From Bacillota bacterium (lineage in GTDB: Bacteria; Bacillota; Dethiobacteria; DTU022): a stretch of DNA of 6,428 bases. The notes below the pieces were generated by a model, which did no database searches, had not been told where the DNA came from, and worked only from the letters and a program-made list of their open reading frames with translations. The stretch is from NCBI GenBank assembly GCA_012727685.1, contig JAAYGO010000154.1, positions 1 through 6,428 of the forward strand, given 5' to 3'. This document shows, piece after piece, positions 1-5,741 of the stretch. Within the stretch, counting starts at the first letter, position 1; each line of letters starts with the position of its first letter. The position numbers were made by a program, and so were the translations under genes.

Positions 1-183
1 CTGGCCGCGGTCAAGGTCAAAGAGGGCGATGCCGTTGCCGCCGGCCAGGTCCTGGGCAGCCTGGGCGAACCGCGCCTCTGGAAGGAGCCCCACCTGCATT
101 TTGAACTGCGCTACGACGGCCGCCCCGTCCCGCCTCCCGCCGAGTGGCTGGCTCCCTTCCAGGCTGCAGGCAACGGCTTCTAG
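1..183 (+). CDS. M23 family metallopeptidase, C-terminal fragment (LytM / SpoIVFA-position protein)
   Basis: Only the last 60 codons are present; the gene begins upstream of the window. The reading frame starts at base 1 and ends at TAG 181-183. The fragment shows the end of a LytM/M23 fold: a VKVKEGDAVAAGQVLGSLG segment (visible residues 4-22, the usual 'V..Gd.V..Gq.iG..G' strand pair), then PHLHFELR (30-37), whose HLH supplies the catalytic and zinc-binding histidines of active M23 endopeptidases, then DGRPVPP, matching the family's 'dG.pvdP' ending. Active M23 enzymes cut peptide cross-links in peptidoglycan outside the membrane. The next gene is SpoIVFB-like. In Bacillus that upstream position is held by SpoIVFA, whose M23-like domain is degenerate, so this protein may be a SpoIVFA counterpart that kept its histidines. 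A general cell-wall hydrolase is equally possible because the N-terminus is not visible. Confidence 0.85.
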   Translation: MAAVKVKEGDAVAAGQVLGSLGEPRLWKEPHLHFELRYDGRPVPPPAEWLAPFQAAGNGF

Positions 184-204
184 CCCCTCATGCTTTCGCC
201 CGGT

Positions 205-232
205 TAAGCTCCAACCTCTAAGCTCCAACTTC
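205..232. repeat. 14-bp tandem repeat, two copies (heptamer-phased)
   Basis: TAAGCTCCAACCTC (205-218) is followed directly by TAAGCTCCAACTTC (219-232); the copies differ at one base. Each unit splits into two related heptamers (TAAGCTC, CAACCTC/CAACTTC). It lies in the 87-base gap between the M23 gene and the M50 protease gene, 21 bases after the stop codon. No function can be read from it. It resembles the small intergenic short-tandem repeats dispersed in some genomes. Confidence 0.8.
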
Positions 233-270
233 TAATAGGGTCCGCAGGTGAGCCGTCGTCCATCCAGCGA

Positions 271-1203
271 GTGAAACGGAGCGAAAGCCCCAGCGACAAG
301 CGCGAAGTCTATTTCTCGCCGGGGGGTGGGAGATTGCCTCTGGGTTCACTGTGGGGAATCCGGATTCGCTTGAACCCCTTATTTTTATTATTCGCCGCCT
401 GCTGGTTCTTGGGCGGCACGCCGCTGGAGCTGCTGATGATCTGCCTTTCCCTGGTCGCCCACGAGCTGGCCCACGGCCTGGCCGGGCGCGCCCTGGGGCT
501 CAAGGTGAAAGAGATTGAGCTTTACCCCTTTGGCGGGGTATTCAGGATCGAAGAGCAGTTGGAACTGGAGCCCCGCACGGAGCGCTGCCTTGCCTGGTCC
601 GGTCCGGCGGTCAACCTGGCGCTGGCCGGGGCGGCCATCGTGCTAACCAGCCGCGTTTTTCCCCATTCCGCGGCGCTCCTCTACCTGATCCGGGTCAACC
701 TGGCGCTGGCCTGCTTTAACCTGCTGCCGGGCCTCCCGTTAGACGGCGGGCGGATCCTGCGCTCGTACCTGGCCCCCCTCTTCGGTTTTCGCCGGGCCAC
801 GGAGCAGGCGGCCCTGCTGGGCCAGGGCCTGGCGCTGCTGCTGTTCTGCGCCGGCCTGGCTGGCTTGCTGCGGGGCAATCTCAGCATTTCCCTTATCCTC
901 GCCGGGGTGATCCTCTTTTTTGCTGCCACCCGTGAAAAAAAACAGGCTGTCTATGCTTTCCTGCGTTCCCTGGGCGTAAAAGAGCGGGAGCTGAGGCAGC
1001 GGGGGGGGCTGCGCGGCGAAATGCTGGTCGTCCTGGAGGAGACCAGGCTCCTGGACGTCTTTCGCCTCTTTTCGCCCCAGCGCTATCACTTCATCCGCAT
1101 CGTGGACCGGGGCTACCGCATCAGCGGTGAAATAACAGAAACTTCCTTAATTAGGGCTGCTATGCAGAAAGGGCTTGAAATACCGATTAAAAAAATACTA
1201 TAA
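271..1203 (+). CDS. spoIVFB: M50 family intramembrane metalloprotease, SpoIVFB-like, with C-terminal CBS-like region
   Basis: Site-2-type zinc protease that cuts within or near the membrane; in Bacillus SpoIVFB processes pro-sigma-K in the mother cell. The sequence carries HELAH (residues 64-68: two zinc-binding His and the catalytic Glu) in an early hydrophobic segment, SGPAVNL (110-116), and NLLPGLPLDGGR (150-161), whose Asp158 is the third zinc ligand. About six hydrophobic segments are visible (roughly 35-46, 52-69, 107-127, 134-152, 180-201, 205-220). Residues 250-310 are soluble and fit a single CBS-like module, as in SpoIVFB. Length is 310 residues from GTG 271. That start has no clear Shine-Dalgarno sequence. 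An in-frame TTG at 334 would remove 21 residues and leave a short leader before GIRIRLNPLF, closer to family proteins, but its purine-rich upstream stretch is too close to be a good RBS. The start is therefore uncertain; the assignment to M50 is firm, the exact orthology to SpoIVFB likely. Confidence 0.9.
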   Translation: MKRSESPSDKREVYFSPGGGRLPLGSLWGIRIRLNPLFLLFAACWFLGGTPLELLMICLSLVAHELAHGLAGRALGLKVKEIELYPFGGVFRIEEQLELEPRTERCLAWSGPAVNLALAGAAIVLTSRVFPHSAALLYLIRVNLALACFNLLPGLPLDGGRILRSYLAPLFGFRRATEQAALLGQGLALLLFCAGLAGLLRGNLSISLILAGVILFFAATREKKQAVYAFLRSLGVKERELRQRGGLRGEMLVVLEETRLLDVFRLFSPQRYHFIRIVDRGYRISGEITETSLIRAAMQKGLEIPIKKIL

Positions 1204-1204
1204 T
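1175..1204 (+). promoter_or_regulatory. Sigma-A type promoter for the radical SAM / RNase G block
   Basis: TTGAAA (1175-1180, five of six consensus bases) and a perfect TATAAT (1199-1204) are separated by 18 bases. The -10 box overlaps the TAA stop of the protease gene (1201-1203). Transcription would begin near 1211, giving a leader of about 55 bases before the TTG start at 1266. This is the best promoter in the window and sits in a locally AT-rich patch within GC-rich DNA. It suggests that downstream genes are expressed in vegetative cells independently of the sporulation-type protease. Confidence 0.65.
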
Positions 1205-1253
1205 AGGTATTGTACTTTCAGGTTTTTTTCAGGTTGCAAATCGTGCTACGCAT

Positions 1254-1268
1254 GGAGGAAATAGATTG
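1254..1268 (+). promoter_or_regulatory. Ribosome binding site that fixes a TTG start
   Basis: GGAGG (1254-1258) lies seven bases ahead of TTG at 1266. The nearby ATG at 1252 is in another frame, so the TTG is the supported start of the radical SAM gene. Confidence 0.8.
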
Positions 1269-3056
1269 TCTCTGGATAAAGAGCTGCAGGCGCTGTTGCC
1301 ACGGGTGCAGAAGCCGGCCCGCTACCTCGGGAACGAGTGGAACGTGGTGATTAAAGATCATGCGCAGGCAGCGGTGCGTGCCGTGCTCGCTTTCCCGGAT
1401 CTCTACGAAGTGGGCATGTCCAACCTGGGGCTGCAAATACTTTATGCTGCGGTCAATTCCCGTCCCGAAATGCTCCTCGAGCGCGCCTTCGCCCCGGCTG
1501 CAGACATGGAGGCGCTGCTGCGCGAGCGCGGCCTCCCTCTCTTCGCCCTGGAAAGTAAAAAACCGCTGCGCGACTTCGACCTGCTCGGCTTTTCCCTCCA
1601 GTATGAACTCAGCTATACCAACGTGCTCAACATGCTCGACCTGGCCCAGATCCCCCTCTATGCCAATGCCCGCGACGAGCGCTACCCCCTGGTGGCGGCG
1701 GGAGGGCCGTGCGCCTTTAACCCCGAACCGCTGGCCCCCTTTATTGATATCTTCCTGCTGGGCGACGGCGAGGAGGCGCTCCCGGAGCTGCTCGCCGAGC
1801 TGATCGCCCTGCGATCGCGCGGCGCCGGGCGCCGCGGAACCCTGCTGGCCCTCGCTGCGCTGCCCGGCTTTTATATCCCGCAGTTTTATCGTCCCCTCTA
1901 CCGGGGCGGCTCTTTTCAGGGGATCGAGCGGCTGGAGAGTGCCGCCCCCCCCGTGGTGGCCAAGCGGACGGTGCCGGATCTGGATGGGGCTGTCTTCCCG
2001 ACCGCACCTATCGTGCCCTATCTCGAGGTGGTGCACGACCGGGGAGTGCTGGAGCTTTTCCGCGGCTGCAGCCGCGGCTGCCGCTTTTGCCAGGCCGGCG
2101 TGATCTACCGCCCGGTGCGCCGCCGCAGCCCTGAAACGCTGCAGAAACTGGCCTGCGAAACGCTGCAGGCCACCGGCTATGACGAGGTGTCGCTCGCTTC
2201 TTTGAGCAGCAGCGATTATCCGCACATTGACGCGCTGATTAGCGATCTGAGCGCGGCCGCCGGCGAGCGGGTCCGCTTCTCGCTGCCTTCGCTTCGCCTT
2301 GACTCCTTTTCGGTAGGGCTGGCCGACCGCTTTCACCGGGGGCGGCGGGGCAGCCTTACCTTTGCCCCCGAAGCGGGGACGGAGCGGCTGCGCCGGGTGA
2401 TCAACAAAAACATCAGCCGCGAAGATATATTTGCCGCCATCGGCGCCGCCGTAGCCGCCGGCTGGCAGGCCTTCAAACTCTATTTCATGATCGGGCTGCC
2501 TACGGAAACCCACGACGATATTGAGGGCATTGCCCGGCTCTGCCGGGAGCTGCTCGATCATCTCCGGCGCGCATACGGGAAAAAACCGCGCCTGACGGTC
2601 AGCGCCTCTGTTTTTGTCCCCAAGCCCCATACCCCTTTTCAATGGGAACCGCAGCTTCCCTTAGGCGAAGTGGAGCGGCGGCAGCGGCTGCTGGCGCAGG
2701 CGTTAAAACCGCTCCGCGTGGTTGACTTTAACTGGCACGAGGCCGGGGCCAGTTTTCTGGAAGCGGTTTTTGCCCGCGGCGATCGCCGTCTGGCCCAGGT
2801 CCTGGAGCTGGCCCAGAGGCGCGGCTGCCGCTTTGACGGCTGGTCCGAGTTTTTTTCTTTGGAACGCTGGCTCTCCGTTTTCCGGGAACTAGAGCTTGAC
2901 CCGGCCGACTGGGCTTACCGGAGATACACGCACGAGGAGCCTTTGCCCTGGGATCACCTGGCCGCCGGCGTCCCCAAGGCAGTGCTGGTGCGGGAGCACC
3001 GCCGCGCCCTGGCGGAAGAGGCGGCAGAAAATAGATTTGAGGGAGGGCAGAGCTAG
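1266..3056 (+). CDS. Radical SAM protein of the TIGR03960 type, with B12-binding-like N-terminal region
   Basis: Function is not established; the family is recognised but uncharacterised. The 596-residue protein has the 4Fe-4S/SAM motif CSRGCRFC (Cys268, Cys272, Cys275, CxxxCxxC) preceded by ELFRG, followed by features of a radical SAM barrel: EVSLASLSSSDY (307-318), SLPSLRLD (339-346), and FAPEAGTERLRRVINK (366-381), with FKLYFMIGLPTE (403-414) as a late strand. Upstream, residues about 35-175 resemble the Rossmann-like B12-binding region of cobalamin radical SAM enzymes (LGFSLQYELSYTNVLNML, then AAGGPCAFNPEPLAPFID and GDGEE), but no DxHxxG cobalamin-ligand motif is seen, so B12 binding is uncertain. 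The start is TTG 1266 with a good RBS. The stop is immediately followed by the ATG of its partner; in other organisms the two families occur fused, which implies that they act together. A substrate tied to RNA or ribosome function is only a guess from the RNase G neighbour. Confidence 0.9.
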   Translation: MSLDKELQALLPRVQKPARYLGNEWNVVIKDHAQAAVRAVLAFPDLYEVGMSNLGLQILYAAVNSRPEMLLERAFAPAADMEALLRERGLPLFALESKKPLRDFDLLGFSLQYELSYTNVLNMLDLAQIPLYANARDERYPLVAAGGPCAFNPEPLAPFIDIFLLGDGEEALPELLAELIALRSRGAGRRGTLLALAALPGFYIPQFYRPLYRGGSFQGIERLESAAPPVVAKRTVPDLDGAVFPTAPIVPYLEVVHDRGVLELFRGCSRGCRFCQAGVIYRPVRRRSPETLQKLACETLQATGYDEVSLASLSSSDYPHIDALISDLSAAAGERVRFSLPSLRLDSFSVGLADRFHRGRRGSLTFAPEAGTERLRRVINKNISREDIFAAIGAAVAAGWQAFKLYFMIGLPTETHDDIEGIARLCRELLDHLRRAYGKKPRLTVSASVFVPKPHTPFQWEPQLPLGEVERRQRLLAQALKPLRVVDFNWHEAGASFLEAVFARGDRRLAQVLELAQRRGCRFDGWSEFFSLERWLSVFRELELDPADWAYRRYTHEEPLPWDHLAAGVPKAVLVREHRRALAEEAAENRFEGGQS

Positions 3057-3773
3057 ATGGCCCGCATCTGCTTTAGCTTTGCGGTGACCGGAGAGCTGAA
3101 ATACCTTTCCCACCTCGACCTGATGCGGCTGTTCCAGCGGGCGCTGCGCCGGGCGGCGCTGCCCCTTGTCTACAGCCAGGGCTTCAATCCCCATCCGCGG
3201 CTGAGCCTGGCGGCGCCCCTGCCGGTGGGAGTCTCCGCAGCCCGGGAACTGGGGGAGCTGTTCCTCGCCGATGACTCGATTGCGCCGGAGCAATTTTTAA
3301 AGCGGCTGCAGGAACAGCTTCCCGCCGGCTTAATCCTTAACGGAGCGGCGGCGAAGGCGCCCGGGGGGCCTTCCCTGGCGGCGCAGGTCAGCGCGGCCCG
3401 CTACCGCGCTGCATGGAGCGGTTTGACGCCGTCTCCCCCGGCGGCGGAGCTGCAGGAGGCCGTGGCCCGGCTCTTGAGTCTCCCTGAAATAAGGATTACC
3501 CACCGCGGCAAAGGCGGCAAAGAGGCCATCGCCGACATCCGCCCCTTTATTTACGAGCTTACCGCCGGGATGGAAGGCGGCCCGGTGCTGGAGATGCTGC
3601 TCAAAGCGGGCAGCAGCGGCGGTGTTTCCCCCTACCTTGTGCTCGAGCGGCTGGAGCAGGCTCGCAGCGGCGCTGCAGGGGAAGCACCGGCTTTTCTCTG
3701 GAACCTGCAACGCCTTGCCCTTTACCGGGGGGAGGCGGGCTCTCTGCAGGAGCTCACCTGTGCCGGAGCCTGA
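3057..3773 (+). CDS. Radical SAM-linked protein, TIGR03936 / DUF2344 type
   Basis: A 238-residue protein of a family named for its linkage or fusion to the radical SAM protein just upstream. Its biochemical role is unknown. The conserved N-terminal signature is plain: GELKYLSHLDLMRLFQRALRR starts at residue 12 (SHLD at 18-21), followed by LPLVYSQGFNPHPRLS (35-50) and APLPVG (53-58), the typical 'SHLDl...RA..RA.lp...S.GFnPhP' pattern. No signal peptide or membrane segment is visible. The ATG at 3057 abuts the upstream TAG (3054-3056) with no gap, and a GGGAGGG purine run (3041-3047) provides the RBS inside the upstream gene, so the two are translated from one message and probably coupled. The C-terminal third (about 150-238) is less conserved. 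The protein is full length at its 3' end, with no sign of truncation. Confidence 0.9.
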   Translation: MARICFSFAVTGELKYLSHLDLMRLFQRALRRAALPLVYSQGFNPHPRLSLAAPLPVGVSAARELGELFLADDSIAPEQFLKRLQEQLPAGLILNGAAAKAPGGPSLAAQVSAARYRAAWSGLTPSPPAAELQEAVARLLSLPEIRITHRGKGGKEAIADIRPFIYELTAGMEGGPVLEMLLKAGSSGGVSPYLVLERLEQARSGAAGEAPAFLWNLQRLALYRGEAGSLQELTCAGA

Positions 3774-3788
3774 AGGGTGAAGCCTGAA
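3767..3788. repeat. 14-bp-spaced direct repeat of AGCCTGAA at a stop codon
   Basis: AGCCTGAA occurs at 3767-3774 and 3781-3788, exactly 14 bases apart, with AGGGTGA as the heptamer between. The first copy contains the TGA stop of the TIGR03936-type gene (3771-3773). The 14-base, heptamer-like period matches the repeat at 205-232, though the sequence differs. No function is evident. Confidence 0.5.
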
Positions 3789-3823
3789 AAGTTTGGCTAG
3801 ATTGCGCTCACAATACTACTAAG

Positions 3824-3845
3824 AAGGAGGTGAATCGGGCTGATG
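3824..3845 (+). promoter_or_regulatory. Near-perfect Shine-Dalgarno sequence for RNase G
   Basis: AAGGAGGTGA (3824-3833) is a ten-base match to the 16S rRNA anti-Shine-Dalgarno sequence, nine bases ahead of ATG 3843. It fixes the RNase G start and predicts strong translation. The 69-base gap upstream shows no convincing promoter, so the gene probably shares the message of the radical SAM pair. Confidence 0.9.
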
Positions 3846-5519
3846 AATAAGAAAATTATTGTCAACTGTGATAATCGCGCTACCCAGGCGGCGGTGCTGG
3901 AAAACGGCAAACTGGTGGAACTGTACGTGGAAAGGCCGCTGCAGCAGCGCGTGGTCGGCAACCTCTACAAGGGCATCGTGGCCAATGTGCTGCCCGGCAT
4001 GCAGGCCGCCTTTATCGATATCGGGCTGGAAAAAAACGCCTTTCTCTACGTGGACGATATTTTTACCCCCTGGAACGGTGAAAAGCCGTCTCCGCCCAAG
4101 GGAGGCATTGAAAAGCTGCTCAAAGTGGGTCAGGAGATCATGGTCCAGGTCATCAAGGAGCCCTTCGGCAGCAAGGGCGCCCGGGTAACGGGACAGATCA
4201 CGCTGCCCGGACGCTACCTGGTGCTGGTGCCGGGCACCAATTATATTGGTGTTTCGCGCCGGATCGAAAACCAGGTGGAACGCGAAAGGCTGTGCAGCGC
4301 CGCCGGGTCGATACGGCCGCCGGATATGGGGATGATCGTGCGGACCGCGGCCGAAGGGGCCGATCCGGCTGTCCTGGAGAGCGATTTAGAGTTTTTAACG
4401 CAACTATGGGAGCGGATCATGCAGCGCTTTCAACAGAAGACCGCTCCGGCGGTGATTTACCAGGACCTGGCGCTGACCTGCCGCATTGCCCGCGATTTGT
4501 TCAGGGAAGATTTTAACGCCTTTTTAATCGACAATGAACACGAATTTGAAAAAGTGCAGGAAATCCTCGATGTTATATCGCCGCACCTTAAAAAAAAGGT
4601 TAAACTTTACACTCAACCGCGCCCCATTTTTGAACACTACGGGGTGGAGCGAGAGGTGGAAAAGGCCCTCGACGGCCAGGTCTGGCTGAAAAGCGGTGGC
4701 TATCTTATTTTTGACGAGACCGAGGCGCTTACCGTAGTCGATGTCAATACCGGCCGCTATACGGGGAAGCGCAACCTGGCCGATACAATTTTGAAAACAA
4801 ATTTGGAAGCAGCGGTGGAGATTGCCCGCCAGATTCGCCTGCGCGATATCGGCGGTATTATCATTGTCGATTTTATCGATATGGCTCTCGAAGAACACCG
4901 GCGCCAGGTGCTGGACAAGTTAAACGAATCCATAAAAAACGACCGCACCAAGACCTACGTGCTCGGGCTGACCAGCCTTGGTCTGGTGGAGATGACCCGC
5001 AAAAAGGTGCGCCAGGATCTGGCGGCGGTCTTGCAGCAGCCGTGTCCCTACTGCAAGGGTGTCGGGCGGGTGCTGACCCCTCTGGTGGCCAGCACCCGCG
5101 TAGAGCGCGATCTGAAAAAGGTGCTGCAGCGGGACCCCAGCCCGGCGGTGCTGGTGGAGATGCACCACGAGGTGGCGGCGATCATTATCGGCACCGGCGG
5201 CAGCAACTTGAAAAAGCTGGAAGAAGAGCTGGGGCGCCATATCTTTATCCGGGGCACGGAAGATATCCACATTGAGAAGTATCGCATCGTGGCCAAGGGG
5301 TCGCTGAAAAAGATTGAGGCGCTCGCCTCTCCGGTATCGGCCGGCGAAGAGCTCTCCGTTTTGATCGAAGAGCCCCACAGCGCCCACCCCGCCCACGGCA
5401 TCGCCCGCCTGCATGGCTACGTGATCAACGTGGAGGGGGCCGGTGACGCGGTCGGCCGCACTGTGAAAGTAAAAATTACCGAGGTCAACCGCACCTTCGC
5501 CCGCGCCGCCATTATTTAG
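3843..5519 (+). CDS. rng: Ribonuclease E/G family endoribonuclease with TRAM-like C-terminus
   Basis: Single-strand-specific, 5'-end-sensitive endoribonuclease acting in rRNA maturation and mRNA turnover in the cytoplasm. Domains in order: an S1 RNA-binding domain (about 36-118, interrupted by a short insert near 75-90, with GIVANVLPGMQAAFIDIG and NAFLYVDD); an RNase H-like/5'-sensor region (about 120-280); the DNase I-like catalytic core with VVDVNTG (Asp300) and IIVDFIDM (Asp343), which match the two magnesium-binding Asp of Escherichia coli RNase E; and a CPYC zinc-link motif (Cys401, Cys404) used for dimerisation. A region with IIIGTGGSNLKKLEEELG (447-464) follows. Residues about 503-558 form an extra TRAM-like beta-rich segment (GYVINVEGAGDAVGRTVKVK...TEVNRTFARAAII) absent from E. 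coli RNase G. At 558 residues it is longer than E. coli RNase G (489) and lacks an RNase E-like disordered scaffold tail. All key catalytic and zinc residues are present. Firmicutes with this enzyme often carry rplU next; here it is not seen. Confidence 0.96.
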   Translation: MNKKIIVNCDNRATQAAVLENGKLVELYVERPLQQRVVGNLYKGIVANVLPGMQAAFIDIGLEKNAFLYVDDIFTPWNGEKPSPPKGGIEKLLKVGQEIMVQVIKEPFGSKGARVTGQITLPGRYLVLVPGTNYIGVSRRIENQVERERLCSAAGSIRPPDMGMIVRTAAEGADPAVLESDLEFLTQLWERIMQRFQQKTAPAVIYQDLALTCRIARDLFREDFNAFLIDNEHEFEKVQEILDVISPHLKKKVKLYTQPRPIFEHYGVEREVEKALDGQVWLKSGGYLIFDETEALTVVDVNTGRYTGKRNLADTILKTNLEAAVEIARQIRLRDIGGIIIVDFIDMALEEHRRQVLDKLNESIKNDRTKTYVLGLTSLGLVEMTRKKVRQDLAAVLQQPCPYCKGVGRVLTPLVASTRVERDLKKVLQRDPSPAVLVEMHHEVAAIIIGTGGSNLKKLEEELGRHIFIRGTEDIHIEKYRIVAKGSLKKIEALASPVSAGEELSVLIEEPHSAHPAHGIARLHGYVINVEGAGDAVGRTVKVKITEVNRTFARAAII

Positions 5520-5533
5520 TATTGTTTTTGGAA

Positions 5534-5563
5534 AGGAGGGCCCGGCCGCGGCCGGGCCCTCCT
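5534..5563. repeat. 30-bp perfect palindrome just after RNase G
   Basis: AGGAGGGCCCGGCCG (5534-5548) is followed with no spacer by its exact reverse complement (5549-5563). It starts 14 bases after the RNase G stop. Almost entirely G+C, it would form a very stable hairpin in RNA (minus a few central bases for the loop), but no T-run follows, so it is not a classic terminator by itself. It could protect the 3' end of the message, cause pausing, or bind a dimeric protein in DNA. Confidence 0.85.
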
Positions 5564-5577
5564 GGAGGTTGGAAATT

Positions 5578-5609
5578 GCCTCTCATCCTAAAGCATGAGA
5601 GGCTTTTTT
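5578..5609 (+). terminator. Rho-independent terminator of the RNase G transcript
   Basis: GCCTCTCAT (5578-5586) pairs perfectly with ATGAGAGGC (5595-5603) around the eight-base loop CCTAAAGC, followed at once by six T (5604-5609). It lies 58 bases after the RNase G stop and closes the transcription unit. The opposite strand has no comparable T-run, so it works in the + direction. Confidence 0.92.
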
Positions 5610-5655
5610 CTATCATTTCACCCTTTAGGTGGATGTTTTCTTAGGCCCCCTTCAC

Positions 5656-5713
5656 TAAAATTTAGGCTGGAGGAGCTATGGTGTTAATGAAATTATCCTT
5701 CCCTGAGGGGTAG
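5656..5713 (+). promoter_or_regulatory. Leader region of the zinc-ribbon gene, with possible short leader ORF
   Basis: Between the terminator and the zinc-ribbon gene lies an AT-richer stretch. TAAAAT (5656-5661) could be a -10 box, but no good -35 is seen 16-18 bases upstream. GGAGGAG (5669-5675) precedes ATG 5678 by only two bases and could serve ATG 5687 better. The ORF from 5678 has 11 codons and stops at TAG 5711-5713. It may be a tiny leader peptide or a decoy. The call is weak because the promoter is incomplete and the ORF very short. Confidence 0.25.
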
Positions 5714-5714
5714 A

Positions 5715-5730
5715 AATGATTGAATGATTG
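5715..5730. repeat. Perfect 8-bp tandem duplication overlapping the RBS area
   Basis: AATGATTG occurs twice in direct succession (5715-5722 and 5723-5730), ending at the GGAGG ribosome binding site (5730-5734) of the next gene. It creates an extra in-frame ATG at 5724 that has no RBS of its own and is probably not used. Confidence 0.7.
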
Positions 5731-5741
5731 GAGGAACAATC

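Noticed and set aside
29..235. + strand open frame of 68 codons over the M23 gene end
   Set aside because: It is out of frame with the well-supported HLHFELR-containing peptidase and has Ser/Pro/Arg-rich shadow composition.
1218..2642. Long open frame on the - strand (474 codons) opposite the radical SAM gene
   Set aside because: It lies antisense to a clearly conserved protein, has low-complexity Gln/Ala/Arg-rich composition typical of the complement of GC-rich coding DNA, and has no recognisable domain.
3774..3842. Promoter directly upstream of RNase G
   Set aside because: The only candidates (such as TTTGGC with TACTAC) match poorly; readthrough from the upstream genes explains expression more simply.
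4524..5414. Several - strand open frames opposite RNase G
   Set aside because: They overlap the catalytic core of RNase G in antisense, show no motif, and are expected by chance in GC-rich DNA.
5617..5641. Second terminator: TTCACC / GGTGGA hairpin followed by TGTTTTCTT
   Set aside because: The stem is only six pairs with one wobble and the T-run is broken; the strong terminator at 5578-5609 already ends the unit.
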